DNA from: DASZBX01 sp035943635
GTDB lineage: Bacteria; Actinomycetota; Actinomycetes; Streptomycetales; Catenulisporaceae
Reading direction: 5' to 3'
Assembly (NCBI GenBank): GCA_035943635.1
Contig: DASZBX010000137.1
Coordinates: 40,591-104,590 of the forward strand
DNA: 64,000 nucleotides
The notes beneath the pieces are model-generated. The model searched no databases. It saw nothing but the letters and a program-made list of their open reading frames with translations, and was not told the DNA's origin. Each line of letters starts with the position of its first letter. Within the stretch, counting starts at the first letter, position 1. The position numbers and the translations under genes are program-made. Positions 46,076 through 55,303 of the stretch are shown in pieces.

Positions 46076-49000
46076 GTGTCGGAGCTGATTCGTGGGCCAC
46101 GGAATTCTCACCTCCTGAAGTCGACGATCGGCTTGGCGGAGTACCTGCGGGACCTGGTGCGCAGTGCGCGCAGTCCGGTGCGGGACATCAGCAAGCTGAC
46201 GGACATCGTCTGGCTCGGCGACGTGGTCGACCACGCGCCGGTGGCCTCCGGGCGCGATGACGCCGACGAGTTCACCGGTGTTCTCGCCCTGCACTACGTG
46301 TCGCAGGAACCGGCTCCCCGGGCGCCGGGAGGGCTGCGCGACCGGCTCGACCCGGCGCAGGTCAACGATCCGTCCGGGCGCGAGCCGCACCTGCGTCCGG
46401 CCGCGGGGGAGCGCGGATCGCCGGCGCGGGAGACTCAGGACGCGTTCGAGGCGTGGATATCCGAGTGGCGGGCCTGGGCGGAACGTCGGCGGGACGTCGC
46501 GCCGGTGCAGGAGTTGCACGAGCGGCTGACCCGGTTCGCCCGCACGATGGCCGAGCAGGACGACGCGTTCGAAGTGGTGCTCGCGATCGGCCTGGTCACC
46601 TGGAAGACGGCCGACGGCAAGGAGATCTTCCGGCACCTGGTCACCCGCAGCGCGCGGATCACGGTCGACAAGGCGGCCAGGATCATCGTCGCCCTGGACC
46701 CGGATTCGGCGCTGCGGCTGGAGGATCGCGAATTCCTCTCCGAAGAGGAGGAGTATCGCCATGATCGAGTTTCCGGTGTGCACGACCGGATCGCCGAAAG
46801 CCCGCAGCACCCGCTCGCGCCCGCAGTCGCCGGGCTGATCGAGGAATGGGCGGACCTGGCCCTGGACTTCCCGGTCCGGTACAGCGCCGAATGGCAGGTG
46901 CCGCAGGAGGATGCCGATTCGGCTGTCGAGGCCGGGAAAGCCAGCAGCAGCAAGGGCAGCAGCAGCACCGGCGCCGCGGACAACGAGCCCACGGCCTGCG
47001 TCGTGACCCTGGCCCCGGCGATCATCCTGCGCCCGCGCAACACGAACGCCGTCGCAGACGTCTACGACCGCATCATCGCCGACCTCAACCGTCCCGAGGC
47101 CCGCGTCCCGCTCGGCCTGGCCCAGCTCGTCGCGCCGCTGGAAGCGCACGAACGGGCCGGCTGGAACCGCAGCCCGCGCCGATGGCCGCTCGCCGAACTG
47201 CGCGACGACCCGCTGTTCCCGCTCCCGACGAACGCCGAACAACGCGCGGTGCTCGACCGCTTGGGCCCGAACACCGCCGTCGTGGTCCAGGGCCCGCCGG
47301 GCACCGGCAAGACGCACACGATCGCGAACCTGACCGCGGCGCTCGTCGCCCAGGGCCAGCGGGTCCTGGTCACCAGCCAGAAGGACCAGGCCCTGAGCGT
47401 GCTGCGCGACCTGATCCCGGCGCCCGTGCGCGACATGTGTGTGCTGCTGGCCACCGGCGACCGGACCATCGGCCCGAGCGCGCTCGAACGCACCCTGACC
47501 GCCCTGTCCGAACGCGCCGCCACGATGGACGCCGATCGCCTGGACGAGCAGACCCACGACCTGCGCCGCCGCTACCACGCCCTGCTGCGCCGCCGCGACC
47601 AGCTCCAGGAGGAGATCCGAGTCCTGCGAGTGGTCGAGGCCACCGTGCACCGGCCCGCCCCCGGATACCAGGGCACGCTGGTCGAGCTGGACCGCGCGGT
47701 CGCCCGGAACCGGGCCCGGCACGGCTGGATGCCGCAGCCGCCCGCGGGCTGCCCGGGCGAACTGCCGCTCGGCGCCGGGCAGTTCGGGCAGCTGCGCGAC
47801 CTGCTGCGGACCGTCGAGCTGGACCAGTACGGGCGGCGTGACCAGTGGTTCCCCGACCCGCAGGCCGTGCTCGCGCCCGAGGTGTTCGCCCGTCTGCTCT
47901 CGCGGATCGACGCCCGCGCGGGCGCGTCCGGGCCGCTGAGCCCGGCCGGCGAGCGGATCGCCCGGCTGAGCGTGCCGAGCCTGACCAAGATCCAGCGGCT
48001 GGTCGCCGGCGCGGACACCTGCCTGAACCAGATCGGCCTGGACCCGCGGGCCCGGCGCCGCCCGGCCGGGGACTGGCGGCCCAAGGCGATCTCCGACACG
48101 CTGGCCGGGCGCAACACCCGGATCTGGCAGCGGCTGGCCGACACCCTGGCGACGGTCGAACACTCCCTGGCCGCGGTGGACTACCTCGGCTCGGTCACCC
48201 TGCCGTCGAACCTCTCGGCCGAGGAGCTGGCCGAGTTCCTCGGCGCGGCCCGGGACTGGCGCGCGCACCTGCGCGACGGCGGCCGGCCGCGCACCTGGTT
48301 CCCGGCCGGAGCCCAGTCGCGGGTCCGGCCGCTGCTGGCCCGGTGCTCCGTGGAGGGCGTCACCCCGGACCCCACCTCCGAGACCCACCTGTCGACGATC
48401 GTGAGCATGCTGGAGATCACCACGACGGCGAACGAGATCGACGCGCTCTGGCGCAGCGCGGAGGTCCCGGCCGTCAGCGGCGACCTGACCTACCGGCTGG
48501 AGCGGTACGCCGAGCGGGCCCGCGGACTGGCCCAGGTCAGCCGGTTCGCGGCCGTGCTCGAACAGCTCGAGCGCGAGCTGCTCGGCCACGAGGTGCGCGT
48601 CCACCTGAACAGCATGGACAGCTGGGACGCGTTCACCGCCGCGATCAGCACGGCGCGTGAGCGGATCCACCTGGAAGCCGACGTCCGGGCCCGCGACGCC
48701 CTGGCCGCCGCCCTCACCGCGCCCCAGGGCAGCGCGCCCGCGCCCGAGGCCGAAGCGCTGCACGCGGCCGTGCACGCCCGCAACCCGGCGGCCTACTCCG
48801 CCGCGTATCAGGACTACGCCACAGCCGCGCGCGAGTACGAGGACGTCGTCCAGATGAGCGCGCTCGGCCACGAACTGCACGCCGTGCACCGGGCCCTGGC
48901 CCGATCGCTCGCCGACGACCCGCACAACCAGCGCTGGGACGACCTGTCCGGTGTCGCCCGGGCGTGGGCGTGGGCCGTGGCGGCCCGGTACGCCGACGCG

Positions 49001-50665
49001 GTCCGGGCCGGCGGCCGGGAGCACGAACTCGACGACGAACTCGGCGTGCTGGAGACGCGGCTGCTGGCGACCACCGGCGAACTGGCCGGCGCGGAGGGCT
49101 GGCGCCGGTGCCTGGGCCGGCTGGACCGGCGCCAGCGCCAGGCGCTGGCCCAGCTGCGCAGCCACCTGACCGCGGTCGGCACCGGCGACGGACGCTACGC
49201 CGCCCGGGCCCGGGCCGCCGCCCGCGACGCGATGACGGTCGCCCGCGGCGCCGTGCCGGTCTGGATCATGCCGCTCTACCAGGTCGTGGACACGCTCCCG
49301 GCCGAACCGGACAGCTTCGACGTGGTCATCGTGGACGAGGCCAGCCAGGTCGGCCTGGACGGACTGTTCCTGCTCTGGCTCGCCCCGCGGGTGATCGTGG
49401 TCGGCGACGACAAGCAGTGCGTGCCGAGTTTCGGCGGGGGCGAACACCAGCGGTTCTACGACCACCTGGACGAGTACCTGGCCGAGATCGCGCGCAGCGA
49501 CCGGGACATGTTCAAGCCCGGGATGAACCTCTACGAACTGCTTTCGGCCCGCTTCCCGGACACCGTGCGGCTGACCGAGCACTTCCGCAGCATGCCGGAG
49601 ATCATCGGCTGGTCCTCCCGGCAGTTCTACCGCGAGACGCTCACCCCGCTGCGCCAGTTCGGCGCCGACCGGCTCGACCCCTTGCGGGTCGAGTACGTGG
49701 ACGGCGCCTACCAGGAGGGCCGCGAGGAACGGATCCGCAATCCGGTCGAGGCCAAGCAGATCGTGGCCAAGGTCGTCGAGCTGCTGCGGGACCCGCGCTA
49801 CGACCGGCGCAGCTTCGGGATCATCACCTTGCAGGGTACGGCGCAGGCCCAGCTGATCGAGCAGCTGATCGCGCAGAGCGTCGACGCCCCGACCCGGCTC
49901 AAGCACCGGATCCGGGTCGGCCGACCGGCCGACTTCCAGGGCGACGAGCGCGACGTCATCCTGCTCTCCATGGTCGCGGTCACCCCGGCGAAGATGCTGC
50001 GCAGCCTGAACGACCAGCGACGGTTCAACGTCGCGGCCACCCGCGCGCGCGACCAGATGTGGCTGTTCAGCTCGGTCCGGCCGGACCGGCTCAAGAGCGA
50101 CGACCTGCGGTTCTCGCTGCTGACCTATATGAGCACGCCGCCGCCCGCGACCGTCCGGATGATGGTCCCGGACCTGGCCGAGGTCACCGGCGAACGCGAA
50201 CACCCCGCGTTCGACTCGCTGTTCGAGCAGCGCGTGTTCCGGCGTATCCGCGAACGCGGATACGTGGTCGCGCCGCAGATATCGGTCGGCGCGAAACGTA
50301 TCGACCTCGTGGTGTACGGCGAGACGACGCAGCTGGCGGTCGAGTGCGACGGCGACTCCTGGCACGACTCGGTCGAGCAGCAATGCCAGGACATCCACCG
50401 CGAACGCGAGCTGATCCGGGCCGGCTGGAAGTTCTGGCGGATCCGGGAGAGCGCTTTCGTGCGCGATCCCGAAGAGGCGCTCAGTTCCCTGTGGACCACG
50501 CTCGCGGCCCGCGGCATCACCCCGGGCGCCCAGCCGCCGCACGCGCCGGTGCCGGCGCTGCTGCCGGACGTCCCGGCCGAGTCGTGGCAGCCGATCGACC
50601 TGCCCGCCGAGGACGATCCCGACCGGAATCCGGTGCAGGTGACGGTCAACTCGGTCGGGCCGTAG
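46076..50665 (+). CDS. Large SF1 helicase with C-terminal REase-like nuclease, probable anti-phage defence protein
   Basis: The protein has 1529 residues. Walker A is GPPGTGKT (about 406-413). Walker B is VIVDEASQ (Asp1087), of the Upf1/AAA_12 type. Motif VI is RRFNVAATRARDQ near 1316. The C-terminus (about 1370-1500) carries a PD-(D/E)xK-like nuclease fold: ERGYVVAPQISV, RIDLVVYG, AVECDGDSWHDSV and GWKFWRIRES, similar to DUF559/MTES_1575/Vsr-type domains. An N-terminal domain of about 380 residues is unassigned, with an SSSKGSSST linker. Helicase-nuclease fusions of this layout occur in bacterial defence islands (DUF4011-helicase-Vsr, Hhe, is a precedent). The GTG at 46076 follows GAGGGGT. 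Its last about 20 codons overlap antisense to an NRPS relic. Confidence 0.8.
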   Translation: MSELIRGPRNSHLLKSTIGLAEYLRDLVRSARSPVRDISKLTDIVWLGDVVDHAPVASGRDDADEFTGVLALHYVSQEPAPRAPGGLRDRLDPAQVNDPSGREPHLRPAAGERGSPARETQDAFEAWISEWRAWAERRRDVAPVQELHERLTRFARTMAEQDDAFEVVLAIGLVTWKTADGKEIFRHLVTRSARITVDKAARIIVALDPDSALRLEDREFLSEEEEYRHDRVSGVHDRIAESPQHPLAPAVAGLIEEWADLALDFPVRYSAEWQVPQEDADSAVEAGKASSSKGSSSTGAADNEPTACVVTLAPAIILRPRNTNAVADVYDRIIADLNRPEARVPLGLAQLVAPLEAHERAGWNRSPRRWPLAELRDDPLFPLPTNAEQRAVLDRLGPNTAVVVQGPPGTGKTHTIANLTAALVAQGQRVLVTSQKDQALSVLRDLIPAPVRDMCVLLATGDRTIGPSALERTLTALSERAATMDADRLDEQTHDLRRRYHALLRRRDQLQEEIRVLRVVEATVHRPAPGYQGTLVELDRAVARNRARHGWMPQPPAGCPGELPLGAGQFGQLRDLLRTVELDQYGRRDQWFPDPQAVLAPEVFARLLSRIDARAGASGPLSPAGERIARLSVPSLTKIQRLVAGADTCLNQIGLDPRARRRPAGDWRPKAISDTLAGRNTRIWQRLADTLATVEHSLAAVDYLGSVTLPSNLSAEELAEFLGAARDWRAHLRDGGRPRTWFPAGAQSRVRPLLARCSVEGVTPDPTSETHLSTIVSMLEITTTANEIDALWRSAEVPAVSGDLTYRLERYAERARGLAQVSRFAAVLEQLERELLGHEVRVHLNSMDSWDAFTAAISTARERIHLEADVRARDALAAALTAPQGSAPAPEAEALHAAVHARNPAAYSAAYQDYATAAREYEDVVQMSALGHELHAVHRALARSLADDPHNQRWDDLSGVARAWAWAVAARYADAVRAGGREHELDDELGVLETRLLATTGELAGAEGWRRCLGRLDRRQRQALAQLRSHLTAVGTGDGRYAARARAAARDAMTVARGAVPVWIMPLYQVVDTLPAEPDSFDVVIVDEASQVGLDGLFLLWLAPRVIVVGDDKQCVPSFGGGEHQRFYDHLDEYLAEIARSDRDMFKPGMNLYELLSARFPDTVRLTEHFRSMPEIIGWSSRQFYRETLTPLRQFGADRLDPLRVEYVDGAYQEGREERIRNPVEAKQIVAKVVELLRDPRYDRRSFGIITLQGTAQAQLIEQLIAQSVDAPTRLKHRIRVGRPADFQGDERDVILLSMVAVTPAKMLRSLNDQRRFNVAATRARDQMWLFSSVRPDRLKSDDLRFSLLTYMSTPPPATVRMMVPDLAEVTGEREHPAFDSLFEQRVFRRIRERGYVVAPQISVGAKRIDLVVYGETTQLAVECDGDSWHDSVEQQCQDIHRERELIRAGWKFWRIRESAFVRDPEEALSSLWTTLAARGITPGAQPPHAPVPALLPDVPAESWQPIDLPAEDDPDRNPVQVTVNSVGP

Positions 50666-50945
50666 AGGTTGTCCACGGTCGACCCGGGCGCGGCGGCCTG
50701 CCACGCGGCCGCCTGCTGGAGCGTCAGCGGCTCGCCCGCGAACACGCTGCGGCGCAGCCGGGCGGCGAGGAACTCTTCGCTGTGGCCGGCGAGGACGGCC
50801 AGGTATGGGGAGTCGAGGACGCCGAAGTGGTCGGTGTCGACCGTGCGGACGGTCAGGTCGTCGACGAGCGGGCGCCAGCCCTCGGCCTGGCCGGGGGCGT
50901 CGCCGCCGGTACAGGGCACGACCAGCACGCGCCCCGGGTAGTGCC
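50612..50945 (-). pseudogene. NRPS remnant: adenylation-domain core next to a thioesterase-like fragment
   Basis: On the minus strand one frame reads first a TE-like tail (YPGRVLVVPCTGGDAPG, then VDTDHFGVLDSPYLAVLAGHSEEFL) and then the adenylation core VFAGEPLTLQQAAAW with the A5 motif NLYGPTE. In an NRPS the A domain precedes the TE, so the order is rearranged. The A fragment is only about 45 residues and runs into the 3' end of the helicase gene, which is read antisense to it. These are relics of a lost or rearranged NRPS. Confidence 0.6.
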
Positions 50946-51003
50946 CGGACGGCCGGCGGTGGGCAATGACCAGAACCCTGCGACTTATGCGCAATGCATC
51001 TGA

Positions 51004-51388
51004 ATTGTGATACCAATTACATCAGTTCTCTGTTTGCCCCGGAAATTATCGTGTAGGGCGGGGCCTGATCCGGGAGGTCAGGGTGGATATGAGGGTCAAC
51101 GAACCCTGTCATGATCGACCGGAACTCGGATTTCCACCCGGTTGAAGCCGGCGCAACGGGTATGAAGGACGGGCCCCGGCCGGGCGCCGCGCCTACCGGC
51201 CCGGAAGCTGCGCCGGCCGACCGGGCGCCGCCGACCGGATCGCGCGACATGCGCACAAGCCCGATCTTCCCCGGACTTCGCCCAGATCAGCAGGACACTG
51301 GATTGCCGGACCGGGACGGACGTCCGGCCTGGAGCGTTGCGCCCACCGAACCCCAGCCGACCGCACGCCGCGCCACAACGGAGGAGCT
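51004..51388. other. Non-coding gap between the NRPS relic and the MFS gene
   Basis: No gene is supported here. The first 60 bases are AT-rich (GATACCAATTACATCAG). A short frame of about 93 codons ends at the MFS start but looks like random coding. Confidence 0.5.
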
Positions 51389-52822
51389 GTGACCGACCAG
51401 GTCCGGAGAGACGCTGCATCAGCCGTGGCCGATCAGTCCACGGACTCGGACCCGCCACCCCGCGAGGACGCCGCGCCGACCCGCGGCCCGGCTCCCGGCC
51501 GGACTCCCGCGCCTCCCCGCACACCTTTCCGGCCGGGTGCACCCGTCGCGCCCGACCCGTCTGCGGCAACTCCCGCGCCGCCCGAGGCTCCGGCCCGGGC
51601 CCGCGGCCGCTCGCTGGCGGTCTACCTCTCCTCGGCCACCCTGGTCCGCTCGGCCAACGGCGGCGCGGCGGTGGCCCTGGTCTCGCTCACCCTGGGCACC
51701 ACCCACCGCGGCGCCGCGCTCGGCGGGATCCTGGCCGCCCTGCTGACCGCGCCCAACGTGGCCGGCCCGTGGATGGCGCGCTGGCTGGAGAGCGTGCGCG
51801 ACCCGCGCCGACTGCTGTCCTGCGGGTTCGTGGTCTACGGGCTGGCCCTGTCCGGCGGCGCGCTGCTGCTCGGCCGGGCACCGATCGGGGTGGTCGCGGT
51901 CCTGGTCACCTTCGGCGGGCTGTGCGATCCGCTGATGACCGGCGGCCTGAGCAGCCGGCTGGCCCTGATCGTGGGCGGGGACCAGCGCGCCCAGCGCCGG
52001 GCCGAGGGCTGGGACTCGGCCACCTACGGCGTCAGCACGATCATCGGCCCGGCCGTGGTGGCCGCCCTGGCCGCGGTCACCGGGCCGCTGGCGGCCGTGC
52101 TCACCCTCGGCGCCGCCGCGGTGCTGGCCGGGCTGCTGCTCCTGCTGCTGCCGGCCGACCAGGCGGTGTCCGCGGCGGGCGGGGCGTCGATGGCGGTGCG
52201 CGACACGGTCAAAGTGGTGCTCGGCGTCGGCCCGCTGCGCCGGATCACCACCGCCACGATGATCACCTCGCTCGGCACCGGCGGCATCATGGTGGTCGCC
52301 GTGGTCTTCGGCCGCCAGCTCGGCCACTCGGTCGGGGCCGGCGCGGCCCTGGGCGCCGCGTTCGGCGCCGGAACCCTGTGCGGCGCCCTGCTGACCGGGG
52401 CGTTCCCGCTCACCGGGGAGCCCGAGCGGCTGGCGATCCGGCTGATCGCGGTCAACGCCGTGGCCGTCGGGGTGTGCGCCGCCGCGCCGAACTACGTGGT
52501 GGCCCTGGTCACCTTCGCCCTCGCCGGGGCCGGCAACGCGGTGCTGTTCACCTCCACCCTGGCCGTGCGGTCGATCTACTCCCCACCCGCGGCCCGCGCA
52601 CACGTCTTCATCATCATGGCCGGTTTCAAGGTGGCCGCCGCCTCGGCCGGCACCGCCGTGACCGGCAGCCTGGTCGGCCTCGGCGCGCGGCCGGTGCTGC
52701 TCATGGACTGCGCCCTGGTCGCCGTCGCGGCCACCGTCGCCGTCACCGACCGCCGACTGACCCGCCACCGCCGGCAGACTGCCCCCGCACCTGGCAGCGC
52801 GGCCGCCGAAACCCGCACCTGA
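51389..52822 (+). CDS. MFS transporter, probable exporter of the modular PKS product
   Basis: The protein has 477 residues. A disordered N-terminal tail of about 75 residues (Pro/Ala/Arg rich) precedes hydrophobic segments from GRSLAVYLSSATLVRS onward. Between them there are motifs such as GWDSATYGVSTIIGPA. The GTG at 51389 follows GGAGG. It stands next to the modular PKS cluster; drug-export or resistance function is inferred from that position. Confidence 0.82.
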   Translation: MTDQVRRDAASAVADQSTDSDPPPREDAAPTRGPAPGRTPAPPRTPFRPGAPVAPDPSAATPAPPEAPARARGRSLAVYLSSATLVRSANGGAAVALVSLTLGTTHRGAALGGILAALLTAPNVAGPWMARWLESVRDPRRLLSCGFVVYGLALSGGALLLGRAPIGVVAVLVTFGGLCDPLMTGGLSSRLALIVGGDQRAQRRAEGWDSATYGVSTIIGPAVVAALAAVTGPLAAVLTLGAAAVLAGLLLLLLPADQAVSAAGGASMAVRDTVKVVLGVGPLRRITTATMITSLGTGGIMVVAVVFGRQLGHSVGAGAALGAAFGAGTLCGALLTGAFPLTGEPERLAIRLIAVNAVAVGVCAAAPNYVVALVTFALAGAGNAVLFTSTLAVRSIYSPPAARAHVFIIMAGFKVAAASAGTAVTGSLVGLGARPVLLMDCALVAVAATVAVTDRRLTRHRRQTAPAPGSAAAETRT

Positions 52823-52985
52823 CAACGCACACCGCCGCCTGGGCGGCGCCCCCGAAGCCGAGCGTCCCGGTCTCCTCCCGGGTCGCGGGCGTCCCGTTCG
52901 CGGCGACCCTGGCCACCGCCGAACTGTCCCGGCTGGTCGGCGAGCGCTTCGACCCGCGGTTCGAGTACGTCGACGACAACGTCAA

Positions 52986-53125
52986 TGGCCGAGGCCGCCG
53001 CCGAACTTCTGGCCAACGGCGCTGCGCACCGAGCCGCGCAACTCGGCGCGATCCTGCGCCGGCACGGCGGCCCGCTCGCGGCGGTCCAGGCGCTGGAGGA
53101 ATGCGTTCCGGGGGCCGTGGTCTAG
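52986..53125 (+). pseudogene. Short coding relic, possibly the tail of a glycosyltransferase-like gene
   Basis: A frame of 46 residues (AEAAAELLANGAAHRAAQLGA then RRHGGPLAAVQALEE) looks like the C-terminal helix of a macrolide-type glycosyltransferase. The preceding 150 bases in another frame encode PVSSRVAGVPFAATLATAEL then FEYVDDNV, so the gene is broken by a frame change. No clear family is established. The gap 52823-53216 otherwise contains only the terminator. Confidence 0.3.
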
Positions 53126-53155
53126 TCCTGATTCACGACTCAGCGCCCAATAATC

Positions 53156-53201
53156 GAGATCCGGGCCTCGGACACCGATCGGCGTCCAAGACCCGGATCT
53201 C
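53156..53201. terminator. Convergent hairpin terminator
   Basis: Arms GAGATCCGGG and CCCGGATCTC flank an inner imperfect stem (GGAC...GTCC) around CCGATCGG. It lies just before the stop of the PaaK-like gene (53217). Confidence 0.7.
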
Positions 53202-53216
53202 AGGGCCGAACCGGTA

Positions 53217-54344
53217 TCAGTACAACCCCTCCGGCGCGGTATTCGTGATCTGCAACGGCCGGACGTTCGCCACACCGTCAGACGGCCAAGCCGCGCCGGT
53301 GTCGAACCGCAGCGCCTGGTCGCGTTCGAGCACGTTGGGCAGGAACAGGTCCTCGTGCAGCACGGTCAGCCGGACCTGCCCGGTCGCGCCGTACGGCACC
53401 GTCGTGGACCAGTCGTTCCGATCCACGACGGCCATCGTGACCTGCGGGTAGTTGGGAGCGTAGGGCAGGATCTCGCCGTTCTGCTCGGCGGGCAGCCCGG
53501 CGCCGTTGCCGAAGGTGTTGCCGTAGCTGCGCCCGCAGATGCCCCCGTTCAGCGCGGCGACGAAGTCGCGGTACATGTCCGGGCTGACCTGAGTGCCGCT
53601 CAGCCGCACGCCCCGCAGCGCCGCGACCAGGTCGGGATGGCGCCGCGTGAGCACCTGGAGCAACGCAGGGGTCGTGTTCAGGTAGTCCACGCGGCCGCTG
53701 CCGAGCACGTCCGCGATCTGCTCGATCATGTGGGTGCTGTACTCGTTCGCCTCGGCCAGCCGGCCCTCCCGGATCAGCCGCTTGACCCACCGCGGGTCCA
53801 TGTCGACCGAGTAGACGAGTCCGGCATGCAGCTCGGTGGCCTCCCAGATGCCGTTGCCGATCAGGTGCGGCCCGGTCGGGGTGGCCTGCAACCAGGTGCG
53901 GTACGCCTCGAAACCCTCCGCGACGAACGACCACCGGCGCCACGCCCCGCGGTGCAACAACATGGCCGGGGTGTAGAACGTGCGGCACGGAGTGCCCGTC
54001 GTGCCGCCGCTGTCCCACACCCGCCCGGTCAGCGGGCGCGGCACGGCCAGCGGCACCAGGTCGGCCGGGTCCTGCGTGCGCAGGATGTCCAGCGGGAACG
54101 GCCCGAACGCGGTCAGCTCGTCGTAGCGCGTGATGTCGCGCGGCTCGAAATCCAGCCCGCCCGCGCGCTGCAACCAGTAGGGCGCGCCGGTCTCCGGGTC
54201 GAACGTGCGCCGGATCACGTGCCGGGTCCACTCGTCCAGGTCGGTCTGCAACCACGACTCGATCAGCGCGTCGCACTCCGCGGCCCGCGGTCCCGCGTCC
54301 GCGCCCAGCCCCGCGCCCAGGGCCGGCTCCGCCACGGCGGTCAT
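53217..54344 (-). CDS. PaaK/ANL-like acyl-activating protein (adenylate-forming, starter-unit candidate)
   Basis: The protein has 375 residues. The P-loop-like A3 motif is DSGGTTGTP, in the style of phenylacetate-CoA ligases and LuxE/arylcarboxylate reductase components. Other segments are LRGVRLSGTQVSPDMY and GNTFGNGAGLP. A full A8-A10 C-terminal lobe is not obvious. It would activate a carboxylic acid for transfer to a carrier protein. The ATGA overlap with the discrete acyltransferase gene shows coupled expression. A starter-unit activating role for the loading module is likely but not proven. Confidence 0.65.
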   Translation of the reverse strand: MTAVAEPALGAGLGADAGPRAAECDALIESWLQTDLDEWTRHVIRRTFDPETGAPYWLQRAGGLDFEPRDITRYDELTAFGPFPLDILRTQDPADLVPLAVPRPLTGRVWDSGGTTGTPCRTFYTPAMLLHRGAWRRWSFVAEGFEAYRTWLQATPTGPHLIGNGIWEATELHAGLVYSVDMDPRWVKRLIREGRLAEANEYSTHMIEQIADVLGSGRVDYLNTTPALLQVLTRRHPDLVAALRGVRLSGTQVSPDMYRDFVAALNGGICGRSYGNTFGNGAGLPAEQNGEILPYAPNYPQVTMAVVDRNDWSTTVPYGATGQVRLTVLHEDLFLPNVLERDQALRFDTGAAWPSDGVANVRPLQITNTAPEGLY

Positions 54345-55303
54345 CGCGACACCCGCGCGGCCGGCACGTCGATGCCGAGCTCGAAGACCGTGGTCAGCGC
54401 CTGCTCGATGTGTTCGGGCCGGTCCACGTGCACCACCGGGAACGGGAACCGCAGCACCCCGTCCGGGATGGAGCCGCCCATCACGAAGCCCAGCCGCACG
54501 CCCTCGTCCTTCATCGCCTCGTAGATGTACACCAGGTTGATCGGGTCGGTGGGGTTGCGCTGGAACGCGTCCTGCACGTCCGCCGCGCTGACCAGCACCT
54601 TGCGGTCCAGGCAGGAGATCAGCGGCAGTTCGGGGTCGGCGAACGGCATCGCGTCGATGTACGGCGCCATGAACTCTCGGAAATGCATGCGCAGCGGCGA
54701 GTGGATGGCCATCGCGCGACCGGGCAGCGGGATCACCGTGCCCTCCGGCAGCTCCGCGGCCAGCGCCAGAAGCGAGGCCTGCACGCCGGAGAGCATCAGG
54801 ATCGTGGTCGAACCGTCGGCGGTCGGGCCGAACACGCCGGCCGGGTAGACCCCGTCCCGGCCCGCGCCGCGGTACCGGCCCGAGTCGTCGCCGGCCGGTT
54901 CGAACGCCAACGCCAGGCCCTGCTCGGCCGCGTCCGGCGGCAGCGGCGGGGTGTCGCGGGCGTAGGCCAGCATCTCGAACAGCTCCCGGCGGCCGACCGC
55001 CCCGGCCAGGCAGGCCGCGGACATGCCGCCCAGGCTCAGGCCGCCCAGCGCCATCGGCCGCAGGCCCTTCTCCGCGAGCACGTCATGCACCGCGAGGGCG
55101 TGGACCGACTCCCGGATGGTGCCGACGCTCTGGCGCACCTCCGGCTCCTCGGGCAGGTCGTCCTCCAGGATCTGGCCGACCGTCAGACCGGTCCACTGCG
55201 CCACCTGTTCGTAGAGCTCGCGCACGACGGCGTAGGCGCGGTACAGGTCGACGCCGCGCGGCTCACTGCCGACTCCGCCGCCGAACAGATAACCCAGGGT
55301 CAT
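54341..55303 (-). CDS. Discrete acyltransferase (ACP S-malonyltransferase fold)
   Basis: The protein has 320 residues, a stand-alone AT. The nucleophile elbow is GLSLGG (canonical GHSLGE), with Ser kept, and the catalytic His is in MAIHSPLR (canonical AFHS). The N-terminal oxyanion region YLFGGGVGSE replaces YLFPGQGSQ, which is unusual. It overlaps the PaaK-like gene by ATGA and is divergent from the PKS gene whose loading module lacks an AT. It probably supplies the acyl group in trans. AGGAG lies 8 bases before the ATG at 55303. Confidence 0.8.
   Translation of the reverse strand: MTLGYLFGGGVGSEPRGVDLYRAYAVVRELYEQVAQWTGLTVGQILEDDLPEEPEVRQSVGTIRESVHALAVHDVLAEKGLRPMALGGLSLGGMSAACLAGAVGRRELFEMLAYARDTPPLPPDAAEQGLALAFEPAGDDSGRYRGAGRDGVYPAGVFGPTADGSTTILMLSGVQASLLALAAELPEGTVIPLPGRAMAIHSPLRMHFREFMAPYIDAMPFADPELPLISCLDRKVLVSAADVQDAFQRNPTDPINLVYIYEAMKDEGVRLGFVMGGSIPDGVLRFPFPVVHVDRPEHIEQALTTVFELGIDVPAARVSR

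Noticed and set aside
51111..51392. Short plus-strand frame ending at the start of the MFS gene.
   Set aside because: No family resemblance and no convincing start. The overlap with the MFS start could be chance, although coupling is not excluded.
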